From Cyclina sinensis (Eukaryota; Mollusca; Bivalvia; Venerida; Veneridae), in assembly GCA_012932295.1 (NCBI GenBank), contig JAAONU010000013.1, positions 46,266,627-46,330,626 of the forward strand: DNA of 64,000 nucleotides. The letters are read 5' to 3'. This document shows positions 23,615 to 33,840 of the stretch, piece by piece. The notes beneath the pieces were generated by a model, which saw nothing but the letters and a program-made list of their open reading frames with translations, had not been told where the DNA came from and did no database searches. Within the stretch, counting starts at the first letter, position 1, and every line of letters begins with the position of its first letter. Position numbers and translations under genes: made by a program.

Positions 23615-23743
23615 CTATTGGATATGAATCAAGATGAACTAAAACTCATTGCTGAATATATGGGTCATTCTGTAGAAATACATTGTAATGTTTACAAGCT
23701 ACAGACCTCCCTGTTGGAAAGGACTAAGGTGGCTAGAATCTAG
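23615..23743 (+). pseudogene. Fragment of a tyrosine-recombinase-like C-terminus
   Basis: The open stretch LLDMNQDELKLIAEYMGHS, then VEIHCNVYKLQ, ends at TAG. It matches the motif I recall from mobile-element proteins in fish and invertebrates (elA.fMGHd..vHr.yYrL), whose MGH and Tyr resemble the end of tyrosine-recombinase domains. Only this block survives, so the parent element is unknown. Confidence 0.5.
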
Positions 23744-24439
23744 AAGCTAAGGAGCTTCCCGGGATGTACATTAGATACCATCCCATTAACAGGCAAGTAT
23801 GGCAAGTTTTACCTGTATTTCATGTCCACAGCTGTATTAAGAGTTTTGTTGTATATTTGACTAAATGACATCTAGGATAGCGAGTGAAAGAGCAGTGTTT
23901 AAAAAACTTGTTCTTAATTTAAGGAGTCCAAAACAAAATTTGGGAGTCTCAGACTCCCAGAGTACCTTTAGTGTCTAACACTGGTTTTGCTTGACCAGTA
24001 GATGTATTTTTATGTTCCCTATTTTTTGGGGAGCTTATAGTTGCTGCTTTGACTTTCCGTCACACTTACTTACAATTTTTTTTACAGCGCCTACATTCAT
24101 TGACCATTATCTTAGATATTTGGAGTGAGGGTATCTTGCATGGACCTCTACCTGTGGGTGGGTTTATGGACACTTGGTTCAAAGCTGGTCACAAAGGCCA
24201 AAATATAGCTTGACTACTGACATTTATATTAGAAAAAAAATCTGTTCCTTTGCTATTACAGCTCTTTAAATTTTGTTAATATGCAACTCTTTCTTAAAAG
24301 CTATTAAATGTACAGACTTAAACTCCCTTAAAAGTCCAGTCGACTTAGTGGACTTAAACTCCGCCAAAAGTGGACGTTTGGAGTAAGAGTCCTGACTTTT
24401 TTAATGGTGTCCATAAAATTTTCTGGATATCCTGTCCTC

Positions 24440-25510
24440 TTTTTTTCGGTGTTCCAAAGCGCCCTCTGGGGGCGGGAAGGCCCTTAAGTCGACTTTGCAT
24501 GAACGGGGGCTTTTCGGGGCCGCTAGAAGCCCGGAATTTTGCATGCGGATCTGAATCCAGCTTTTACAAGTTGGCTCTCGTGCTCAAGCCTCTGTTTGTG
24601 CTGGATCACGGCGAACTGCTTAAGTCTACGTTCAGAGTAGAGCCAAGATACGCCGTTCAAGTAGGCTTTGAACGTCGACCTATAACTGTTAGATTTTTGA
24701 CTGCGGCCTATTTGCAAAGCCCAGTTTCTAATCTATTGGACGCAAACGTGCAGTACGTGGGGCGGGCTCTCAGAGGCAGTAGGTCCCGTCTCACTGCTAC
24801 GAACGGGTCTCCCGTGATACGATTTTTGGGTAGAAAAATATTGTGAACAGTCGACCTATAACACTTTATCGCGTATTGCCCCTCGTTGCCGGGCCCTTGC
24901 ATAAGGACTACGGCACTGCTGTCTGCCTACAGCGATAGGCTCTCAAACCTTATATGTCTTATTTCTCTGCAACAAACCGCTCTTCCGTGATACCCCCTCT
25001 TCTGTAACCCTGGGTATATACTTCATGAACGGTCGACCTATAACACTTTACCGTGTATTGCCCTTCGAGGCCGGGCCCTTGCAGAAGGGCAATGATGATA
25101 TTGTAATGTCCAAACGAAAAGTGCTTGAAGGCACTATGTCCCGTTTCTAATATGCAAGTGGTCTTTCCAATATTCTCAACCCTAGGTAAATATTTCATGA
25201 ACAGTCGACCTATAACACTTTGAGTGCGTACTGCCCTTCGATGCCACGCATTTGCAGAAGGGCAATGATGGTGTCGTAATGTCCAAACAACAAGTACTTG
25301 AAGGCACTATGTCCCGTTTCTAATATGCAAGGGGTCTTTCCAATATTTTCAACCCTAGGTAAATATTTCATGAACGGTCGACTTAAAAGACTTTGAGGGT
25401 GTACTGCCCTTCGATGCCAAGCCCTTGCAGAAGGGCAATGATGGTGTCGTAATGTCCAGACATCAAGTAGTTGAACGTACCCTGTCCTGTTTCTAATATG
25501 CAAGGGGTCT
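24440..25510 (+). repeat. Left GTCGAC repeat array, about 175-bp unit
   Basis: Units begin gaac(a/g)gtcgacctataa followed by 'cacttt' at 24,846, 25,028, 25,200 and (variant cgacttaaaagacttt) 25,374. Shared parts include 'tgcccttcgatgcc', 'cccttgcagaagggcaatga' and 'gtcgtaatgtcc'. The 158-codon open frame at 24,370-24,846 covers a divergent unit and is not taken as a gene. Confidence 0.8.
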
Positions 25511-25549
25511 TTCAAATACTCTTAACTAAAGGTTAACCCTAAGCACTGA

Positions 25550-26430
25550 GGACCAAAGTTGACTTCATGTCCACTATATATATTATAGTATATCTAAGTA
25601 CTGTAAGTATATACCATGATATATATGTTATGTACAAAGTATATAATAGTATTTTATAGCACATAAGGTACATTTAAAGAGGAAATAAAGTGACAAACTC
25701 TCAGATATATATATATAAGACTTTGAGGGCATATTGCTCACCGATGCCATGCCCCTGGAGAATAACAATGGCACTGCCGTTGGCCTACAGCAACAGGCTC
25801 TCGAATGTGATATCTCTTGTTTTGATACAACGAGCCTCTCTCCTGTAATACGCCCTAAAGTACAATTTTGAATGGTCTACCTATAAGACTTTGAGGGCAT
25901 ATTGACGTTGAAAGCCATGACATTGAAGAGGGGCAGTTGGCCTATTGTTAGCCTACACTGACGGGCTCTCGAACGTAATAGGTAAGGTTTGGCTGCAGCG
26001 AGCGGTTCTCCCGTAACAGAGCCCAAAGTGAAAACGTACGATATTACGTATTTTGATGTCAGTTTCGAAGACAACGCCCTGACTTGTTTCTGCCGTTCAG
26101 ATGAGTTCAATGTTATATATTTAATGAGGAAGAAATACATTCGGTCATATTAGAACAGATATAAAACAATTATTACATGTGGACAGACTATTGCACATGA
26201 CAGACCCATAATGATATAATGAAAGTAGTAAGACCGTCGTTAAAAACGCACTTAGTTCTCACAGACTTGTCTCCCTTTATTTTCTACTTTCGTTTTCGAA
26301 AATTCGCCCCTGTCCACCTTGTCGACCCCCAAGTCTTTACAGGAGTTCAGTGTTATATATTGAATGAGGAAGAAGTACATTCGGTCATTCTAGAACAGAT
26401 ATAAAACGATAGTTTATAGGTCGACGCATT
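25550..26430 (+). repeat. Degenerate GTCGAC units and AT-rich tract
   Basis: An AT-rich dinucleotide-like stretch (25,570-25,720) is followed by two diverged units with 'gaatggtctacctataagac' and 'ggctctcgaa.gt'. A duplicated 'tgttatatat..aatgaggaag' plus 'acattcggtca' block follows at 26,108 and 26,350. Confidence 0.6.
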
Positions 26431-26567
26431 CTTGCTTTTGTCATACCGCTTATGATGTTATACAAGAAGTGAGACTGTCGTGAAAAAATTATATAAATAT
26501 CAGCTTATTTCTCTTGATTTTAGACCAGCAATCACAATATTTTTTCATTGAAAATTTAAAAATAAAT

Positions 26568-27081
26568 ATGTCAGATAATCACATCTATACATACAGGGAA
26601 AAGTTGGAGTTCCTGATGAGAAAGAAGCGGAGGCACCGCAGGCCACGGAGGCAACACCAGAGGCCCCGGAGGCAACACCAGAGGCCCCGGAGTCACCAGA
26701 GGCAGCACAGGATAATCACATCTATACATACAAGGAAAAGTTGGAGTTCCTGGCGAGGAAGAAGCGGGCCGTTTCCCCTGAGGAGACCTCGGAGGAGATT
26801 TTCGCCTGCATGGACCGGGATGAAGGAGAAGGTAAATGTCTTGTAATACTCTTAAAGAATATTTATCCATGTATTGCTGCCTTGTTTGAAATCTTGTTCG
26901 TACAGGTGTAGTTTACGATTTCATTGAGTGTGAATGTTCAACTCTTATTTCAGCTAGAAGACAGGAGGGTCCAGAGGAACCAGAGGCAGTACCAGAGGCA
27001 GTACCAGAGGCAGTACCAGAGGCCCCGAAGGCACCCGACTTAACAATATGTGATCGTAGACTTAAGATTCACACCAAGTAG
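26568..27081 (+). CDS. Glu/Pro-repeat protein, two exons, unknown function
   Basis: Exon 1 (26,568-26,831) and exon 2 (26,954-27,081) join in phase across GTAAAT..TTTCAG. A segment DNHIYTYxEKLEFL(M/A)RKKR occurs twice, at 26,574 and 26,713. Between the copies lies an Ala/Pro/Glu repeat (TEATPEAPEATPEAPE). Exon 2 continues QEGPEEPEAVPEAVPEAVPE and ends in TAG. The first copy is in a different frame from the repeat, so one small indel separates them and the gene may be broken. GC is far higher than the surroundings. The last codons overlap a GTAGACTTAAG motif. Its position suggests a partner of the recombinase-like gene that starts 70 bp further on. Confidence 0.5.
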
Positions 27082-27151
27082 ACGTATAAGCATTGTGTTG
27101 TTATCAGGGTGAACAGAATCAAACACACTAAGCTTATTTGTATCTTTCAGC

Positions 27152-28243
27152 ATGAGTGCGTCCCGCCTACGCACTTACCTGCATTCTCTGGTGGGTTTCG
27201 TTGCCTTCTTGGCCTCGTCGTCAAAGTGGCTTCGCCACCTTGGCATGGTGCCATCCACTTTAAAGACACTGAGAGGCAGACTGCTGCAGGTTGCCAGCTC
27301 CCTCAAGCAGGATGTGGCGAGGGAGGCCGTGGCGGCGGCTAAACAGAATCCAGAGGGGGGCTTGCCGCTGAAGGGGTGGATGGCGGGACGGTACCTGGAG
27401 TCGCGTGAGGTACACCTCGCGCGAGAGTATATCCATGCGGACATGAATGGAGAAAAGTTGAGCCGCCAGACCTTTTGTAAAACCAGAAACGCGCTGGTAG
27501 TCCAGCTGATGCTCCGCAACGCGAAGAGGTCAGGGGACCTTGCCAACCTGAGGAAAGAGGACGTCCTGGCAGCCAGGATTACCCAGGAGCCAGGTTCAGA
27601 CGATGAGGGGCTCGACTCAGCCGAACTCTATGTGAGTATATATTAATTTGATTCCTGCAATGTTTGATATGTAATGGTATTATTTTTTCCCGTGTGTACA
27701 CAGCCTTTTATATTGAAGTAACGAAATGCATACAACTTCAATTTCAGGTCATCCAGCACAAGGAGGCGGTTAGTGGCAAAAGGTGTCCCCTTTGTCTGGA
27801 AGGCCCTCTTCTAGAGCACCTCACACTCTACTGCCAGCACGTGGCAAAGGAGATTCAGGCTACGCATTCACCACCTTCTCTGGCGGGAAGATTTACCCTT
27901 CTGTAAGTATCAATCATAGATTTAATTTTCAATACTTATGCTTAAAAACATGACTATTATGATGTTTCTTAGGGATATGTGATGGAATACTGCTGTTTTA
28001 ACACAACATAATTGATTATCTTTCTTTCCACAGAATATGTCGAAGATGGTGGACGATACGTGGCAGGCGTTCGGCAAGTCCGAGGGACTGGACTTGCCAC
28101 GCCTCACGGCATCTCTGGGCCAGAAGCTGGCTGTAACCACCCACAGGGAGGAGGGTGCCACCAAGGAGGAGCAGTCAGCACTTGCGGCGCACATGGCAGG
28201 AAAGAGGGAACGTCCTCAAGAGGATAGTCAAGAGCTACGCTGT
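27152..28243 (+). CDS. Tyrosine-recombinase-like protein, multi-exon, probably inactive
   Basis: Exons 27,152-27,631, 27,748-27,902 and 28,034-28,241 have good splice sites (GTGAGT, GTAAGT, GTAAGT). The N-terminal part (RTYLHSLVGFVAFL..LKTLRGRLLQVASSL) looks like a core-binding domain. NALVVQLMLRNAKRSGDLAN carries the box-I Arg (R126). VIQHKEAVSG gives the Lys hairpin, FTTFSGGK follows, and LAAHMAG gives the late His. The His-x-x-Arg position reads as SLGQ, and no catalytic Tyr is evident before the stop. Between QHVAK and FTTFSGGK the frame shifts by one base near 27,850. GC-rich codons contrast with the AT-rich neighbourhood. Closest to Crypton-type recombinases by pattern. Confidence 0.6.
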
Positions 28244-28353
28244 AAGTATGTTACACATGTCTGTTACAGCGTAATGTTAGTGTCAGAACAAATTTGCATT
28301 TATTGATGGAAGTTGTCTGCATGGTTTTATCAGGGTTTTCTTATGTCTTTCAG

Positions 28354-28497
28354 AAAGCAAGCAAGCAGCACAAGGAGGACGACACGTGGAAGTAGACGGC
28401 TGGCGCAAGCAGCACAAGGAGGACGACACATCGAAGTAGACGGCTGGCACAAGCAGCACAAGGAGGACGACACGTCGAAGTAGACGGCTGGCTGTTA
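28354..28497 (+). repeat. Three 42-bp repeats in the probable last exon
   Basis: After an acceptor (tatgtctttcag), the block 'aagcagcacaaggaggacga' + 'cac(g/a)t(c/g)gaagtagacgg' + 'ctggc' is repeated three times. One frame reads KQHKEDDTxK and stops at TAG in every copy, so each copy could end the protein. In the phase left by the previous exon a TAA forms at the junction. Confidence 0.75.
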
Positions 28498-28739
28498 CGC
28501 AGTAGATGTCTGCCACGGGGCAGTTTTGTGATTTATTGTAATTTTGTTGTGATTTATTTGTTATTTAATCAATAATCAATCGTGCATTTAATTTATCCAG
28601 AGTTGATTGTTCTTTTTGAAATCCCCTATCACTGCAAGGAACTGACAACTTTCTCACGGCAACATAGAACCACTTGCTGAGGTCGCGGGTGTACTGTCTT
28701 GCTGTTTCACAAAAAGTAGAGCTATTCACATTCAGCAGA

Positions 28740-28975
28740 CTTAATATGTGAACGGTAGACTTAAGAATATTGAACGTCGACTTAAGGTTCACTGAAGGTA
28801 GACCTATAATACTTTGATAAGATATGAAAGCTGGACGTTATCACCATGAAGGACAGCTACGATATTGTGAACCTATAGCCATAGGCTCTTTAATGTAATA
28901 CATCTCGTTCACCTACAACGAGTCCCTCGGTAAAGTAGCAGTCAATGTCTATTTTTTAATAGTTTACATGGTAGA
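28740..28975 (+). repeat. Right GTMGAC cluster, inner part
   Basis: Three motif copies in 60 bp (gaacggtagacttaag, gaacgtcgacttaag, ggtagacctataatactttg), then a relic of the 'cataggctctttaatgtaat' block also seen on the left at 25,790 and 25,965. Confidence 0.7.
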
Positions 28976-29160
28976 ATCATGAACTAGGGGGTCAATATCG
29001 ATTTTTAAGGGTTTTACATGGTATAATCATGAACTAGGGGGTCAATATCGATTCTTAAGGGTTTTACATAGTTTAATCATGAACTAGGGGGTCAATATCG
29101 ATTTTTAAGGGTTTTACATGGTATAATCATGAACTAGGGGTCAATATCGATTTTACATGG
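28975..29160 (+). repeat. Tandem repeat, about 50-bp unit
   Basis: Four copies of 'atcatgaactagggggtcaa' + 'tatcgattttta' + 'agggttttacatggtata'. Confidence 0.9.
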
Positions 29161-29176
29161 TATAAAGTTCATACAA

Positions 29177-29248
29177 GTCACGAGGTGTAAATTTAGCCAT
29201 TTATTAATCACGCTGTAAAAGTACACAAAATAGCTACACCTCGTGACT
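29177..29248. repeat. Inverted repeat around an AT-rich loop
   Basis: GTCACGAGGTGTA and TACACCTCGTGAC are perfect 13-bp arms separated by about 46 bp. They could form a cruciform or mark the ends of a tiny insertion. Confidence 0.8.
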
Positions 29249-29294
29249 CGCAGGAATATTATTCACAAGGTAAATAGCTAAATCACTAAATCTA

Positions 29295-29455
29295 TTCATG
29301 TATACATTGATTCATTGTCAATTAAAGAAAATCCATCCATGTATGCATTGATTCATTGTCAATTAAAGAAAATCCATCCATGTATACATTGATTCATTGT
29401 CAATTAAAGAAAATCCATCCATGTATACATTGATTTATTGTCAATTCACAGAAAT
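29295..29455 (+). repeat. Tandem repeat, 41-bp unit
   Basis: Four near-perfect copies of 'catgtatacattgattcatt' + 'gtcaattaaagaaaatccatc'. Confidence 0.9.
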
Positions 29456-30290
29456 TGTCCATGTATATAATACGGATCGGAAATTGGAACCGACTGAAAC
29501 TGATTCTGGGGTAAAGGACGTGCCCGAACAACGTGGAACACCTCCCAGATTTTTCAGACCCCTGTTCAAAGGAAGTCGACCTAAGGTTAGGGTTATTAAA
29601 ATCGGTTCACACAAAGTCGACCTACAACACTTTACATATTTACCAAATAAATACGGAACGGAAATTGGAACGGATTGCAACTGATTATGGGGAAGAGGAC
29701 TTGCCTTAACAACTTGGAACTGTTCCCGGCTCTTTCAGACCGCCGTTCAAAGGAAGTCGACCTAAGGTTAGGGTTATCAAAATCGGTTCACCCAAAGTCG
29801 ACCGATAAGACTTTAAGTTTTTACCAAACTCATATGGAACAGAATTGGCAACGAATGTGGGTAAAAACAACGTGTACGAGCAACACGGAACCACTTCCCG
29901 ATGTAGCCGACACTTTGTCCTTTTGTTCACCAAGAGTAGACTTAAGGAAAAACTGGTTCACAAAAAGTAGACCTATAACACTTTAGTCTTTGAGGAAAGT
30001 GGATGGATCTGAATTGGGGACTAATTTGGGGAAAAAGGGCTCGTGCATTTGGATCAATTCCAGACTCCGAGGCTTCATTTCTGAACTTGTTCACTGACAG
30101 TCGACTTAAGGACCTTGGTTCACATTGGTCGACCTATAACAGTTTAAAGGACTTTTAATCGAGGTCGACCGTTCAAAATACTCTTTTAATACTAAGTCGA
30201 CTATTCACGCTTAAGTCTACGTTCAGGTCTACGTTCATGGTAATATCTCTTATAGGTCGACGTTCATCGTGAACGATAGACCTATAAGGC
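29456..30290 (+). repeat. Right GTCGAC array, about 180-bp unit
   Basis: Units share 'aacggaaattggaac', 'ttcaaaggaagtcgacctaa' + 'ggttagggtta', and 'cggttcac.caaagtcgacc..taa.acttt'. Each unit has two motif copies, about 45 bp apart. The outermost 100 bp (30,190-30,290) pack five copies in both orientations (cttaagtctacgttc, tataggtcgacgttc, gaacgatagacctataag). Confidence 0.8.
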
Positions 30291-30310
30291 AAAAGACTTT
30301 TGCATCCAGT

Positions 30311-30948
30311 AAGTTCTAGTGCTAAGCTGGACCTATTGTTTAATATTTGATGTAGTGGAAACTAACAAATTTGTAAGGATGTGACAGGAGGAGAAAGAAA
30401 TCTGTTAGTATTAAATCTTAAATGATGCAAGTCCTTTCAGTTGCAGTTTTATTTCTATTATTATTGTACAAGAATATATTTTTAGGAATTTCAAGGTAAA
30501 TGTTTATATTAACGAAACATATGCTATAAAATTGTTTTTCTATTTCTAAATGATCACTTTTGGAGGTAGTGTTTTAAATTTAATTTAGTCATTCGATGTA
30601 TTTTTGTAGCGAGACAAAATTGATGACCTTTTGTTTGATTGTATGTATTTTTTACGCCGATTTTAAACATCTTTTTGGTAATATCTCGGCGGTCAGTCCA
30701 CCTCAGCGGCTTTCCTGGATATCTTACCAGTAATTAATAATTTCTCCGCAATTGACTGACAACTTAGCCCACATGATCTTTTCAGCGGTAAGAGAAGAAT
30801 GGCCATCAGACACAATGTCCTAGATCAATCGTCACGGAGAAATATGCGCCCAGCCATGACCTTTAGAATGAAAACGAAGATGTAGTATTTTGAATTTAGT
30901 GAGCGACTGTCCAAAATTATTATTTTTTGATATAAATCAATTATTAAT
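30311..30948. other. AT-rich spacer
   Basis: No gene or repeat family recognised. Confidence 0.5.
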
Positions 30949-31988
30949 TTGACTAGTGTAGTGTTTAAATTGTCTTTATTCACTGGATTGGCTGACTATC
31001 TGAAAGTCTATAATAGATTTGTTGATGCTGATTTTAAAGATCAAAAAGAATATAATAATCTAAGTTACGAGAGACACGATTTTGAGGTCTTTGAGTATAT
31101 TAGAATGAACAGCATTATGAGAAAAGTATGTGTCTAGAGTAAACTTATCACAAGAGAAGGAAGTAATTTATGTTTGGAATGGGTTAATCGTGTTCACTCA
31201 GCGTCCCATTCACGTGAGAACACATCAATCTTTGATTCTTCGGATATTAACAATGATCAGTCTGTTATTGCTGAAGAAGTGTCCATCGCTCCTGCAAGCT
31301 CTCCTTTTGTAAGAACTAGTTATGCCTGTGTTTCGTCTTGTAGCACTCCTTTAACAGCAACAGTATTAACTACACAGTCATCTCTTGTGTCAGATGCTAC
31401 AATGACACCTGTAGTGTCAGATGCTACAACGACACCTGTAGTGTCAGATGCTACAATGACACCTGTAGTGTCAGATGCTACAGTGACACCTGTCAGATGC
31501 TTTAAAACCACCTGTAGTGTCAAGTTGTTCATTGTCACCGGTAAGCACCCTTTCAAAAATTGACAATAACAGTAAACCCTACTCGATGTTTGATCCTCCA
31601 CCAGCCAAAATTATAAAAGACTTTGATCAACTTCCAGAACATCTACAAAAGAACATTAAACCCTATATGAGGGACAACCCACAACCTACGAAATATAAAC
31701 TGACAGGTCTTCAAAGGTCACACTTTAAATATTATGTTAACAAAAAAAAGAAGTGAGAAGGTTACACGTAGTAATCCTGAAATGGCAAGGGAATTGTATT
31801 CAAGAGGTGTGGCCTACGGAGTTTGGAGTGGATGCTCCAATCCAGTAGGAGACAGCCATCAATTTTTAAACTATCTTAAGCAGAGGATTAAGAATGATGC
31901 TATGTATTCCCGGTATTCAAAACTAAAAAAACTGAGCAAATCTCAGGAAGGAAGACTTCAGGAAGGTAGTCGTGATACAGGTGATTAA
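30949..31988 (+). pseudogene. Broken gene of unknown family with VSDATxTPV repeats
   Basis: One frame runs from 30,949 to about 31,500 with a single internal TAG at 31,135-31,137: LFTGLADYLKVYNRFVDADF..., then a Ser-rich stretch and four 27-bp repeats encoding VSDATxTPV. A 5-bp loss in the last repeat shifts the frame. It continues as FDQLPEHLQKNIKPYMRDNP and KYYVNKKK, then shifts again in an A-run near 31,742 to SNPEMARELYSRGVAYGVWS, NPVGDSHQFLNYLKQRIKND and a TAA. The last block is well ordered and looks conserved. I do not recognise it; a mobile-element protein is likely given the setting. Confidence 0.5.
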
Positions 31989-33100
31989 ACATTTAGTAGT
32001 AGAGTAATAGATACATACGGCAAATATGTTTCATATTCTCGTTTAACATTTTGTTTGCATATAGAATGCAGCTTTTTCAATTTGTATGTGCAGAATGTGA
32101 GAAAAGCATGCATTTCTTGAAATTTAAGCAGATTCTTTAGAGATATTTCGATATTGCATTAAACGCTATTTTGAAGTTAATTGAAATTATGTGTTTCATA
32201 TTATTGAAACCTGATGTTGACTGTAATGACATGGAGACAAACGATGAGGTTGGAGATGATGACACCAGAGAAGGTAAGAATGACGCAAGTTCAATTAACA
32301 GTTGTTCTACCTAAGCCATTTCACAAATAAATGTTACTGGAGAAGAAGTTGCATTATACAATTTTACAACTTCACTGTCAAAACTAGATGACAACTAGAA
32401 GGGGTTTTTGACAAAAAACATATGTCTCCCCCCTATGTACTCTAAGGGTGAAACAGCTGGATGTTTTTTGGTATGCAGGGTGAAAGTCAAAAGGTAAGTT
32501 GCAGTTGGTTTTAACAGATTTAATAGATGAAGGTGAAGCTGAAAAGTGATGGTGAAATAATTCATGTTTATACAATTAGAAAGTAAAGATATTGGTTACC
32601 TAGTGACAACTGGTGTTGAACATCAGAAATAGTTTAAGCTATTAAACACAGATGGAATTTGATCTGTCAGTTGTTCATAGAGGCTCTGTTTTGTTGTTGA
32701 TCTGAATGTTTGCATATGTAGTGGCATGATAGCTGTAATAAGTTGGCACAGTTCAAGATTGTAAACCTACAAGGTTTTTCACATATATGTGATCAATCAG
32801 CATTTGTAGAATTGTAGTGGGAGTTGTTTTAAAGTTGATTGAAGATAGTCATGGTTTGTTCAAGCTCCCTAAATGTCGCGCTACTTTGTAGCAGGCGACA
32901 CAAAAATGAGGGGGGAAGAAAGTGAAAGCCGGACAAGGTTTTTCTATTTTTAGCTCTGGTGGCCATTCTGCGCAGAGAAGCGGAACATGCCGGCGATATG
33001 CACAACAAGGGTTGGTACTGATCACTCCTGTGAAAGTTTGTCGAAATCCCGCCAGAAGTTTGACCTATGAAAGCCAGACAAGGTTATGGAAGCCAGGAAG
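31989..33100. other. Spacer
   Basis: No supported gene. A possible short exon-like stretch CNDMETNDEVGDDDTREG at 32,221-32,275 is followed by a GTAAGA donor but has no other support. Near 32,900-33,100 there is a mixed repeat tail. Confidence 0.4.
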
Positions 33101-33142
33101 TTATGGGTAATGTTAAAGTTTTTGAACAACTGGATCTTCAAG

Positions 33143-33504
33143 CTTGGTTGCCTGTTCAAAAAAAGGCTGATCAAATAACATTAGGTCATGTTTTTAAAAT
33201 TAAACATGGTTTATCACCCTCCTACACGAGTGAAAATTTCGTGGCACAGAATAGTATTCACTCTCACTACACAAGCTTTAGTTCAGCTGGTTGTTTTTCA
33301 GTTCCAAAAGTCAAAGCTCAAGGAAAATATTTTTTTTCATATAATGGATGTCAAATGTGCAATCAGCTGCCTTCAGACATCAAGAACATAACTCAACTTA
33401 ATAAATTTAAGTATAGTGTTAAGCAACACTTTTTAAATACAGCTAGATGCATTATTTTTACTAAAGTTTTTCACTGTATAATATTTGCCTGTCATGCATT
33501 GTGA
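33143..33504 (+). pseudogene. Non-LTR retrotransposon (LINE) RT C-terminal tail
   Basis: WLPVQKKADQITLGHVFKIK then HGLSPSYTSE, NQLPSDIKNITQLNKFKYSV and KQHFLNT follow the usual C-terminal pattern of Jockey/CR1-type polymerases (LPV..Ri.....k..nglaP.YL...; WNsLP..ir....l..Fk..lk..l). Heavily 5'-truncated. Its left edge fuses to 'gttaaagtttttgaacaact', a type 4 tandem-core word, marking the insertion joint near 33,142. Confidence 0.7.
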
Positions 33505-33840
33505 TATAGCTAGTTTAGACTGTGATAATTACATATGTATTTTAAAGATCTCATTCAAAAAAAAACTGTTGCAATGTACTTAAACTGTGATCTTTTTAAA
33601 TATGAGTAAACCTCTCTAGGTCAGCATCACATTGAAGGGACCACAATGAAAATAGGGGTTAAAAAAACACTTTTTTTGTGTTCCCAGAATTGTTGTGTTG
33701 ACATGGTAGATCTGTACTCTTATTATGCTTTTTAATCCATTCTTCTTTATTAATTTATTAATATTTATATATTTTTTATAGTTAGATTTCATATTATTGT
33801 TTTATTGTATTAACCATGTAAATGCAAACTCTTCTGAATA

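Larger units (their letters stand above)
24300..30310 (+). mobile_element. Candidate tyrosine-recombinase element with GTCGAC-motif flanks
   Basis: A 6 kb domain with a GC-rich two-gene centre (26.57-28.5 kb). Both sides carry tandem-like units bearing the word GAAC-N-GT(C/A)GAC-CTATAA-NACTTT or its GACTTAAG variant. Centres on the left are near 24,339, 24,488, 24,674, 24,850, 25,032, 25,204, 25,378, 25,875 and 26,420. Centres on the right are between 28,752 and 30,270. The motif is essentially absent elsewhere in the window, apart from single GTCGAC sites that lack its flanking words. I found no clean terminal inverted repeat or target duplication, so the outer limits are approximate and the element status is inferred. 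Confidence 0.45.

Noticed and set aside
24370..24846. 158-codon open frame, GC-rich
   Set aside because: It lies within a divergent unit of the GTCGAC array: its parts ('ggtctcccgtgatacg', 'ctctcagaggcagtag') recur out of frame in neighbouring units. No splice signals or family match.
27175..27546. 123-codon minus-strand frame
   Set aside because: Shadow of the GC-rich recombinase exon; no splice support.
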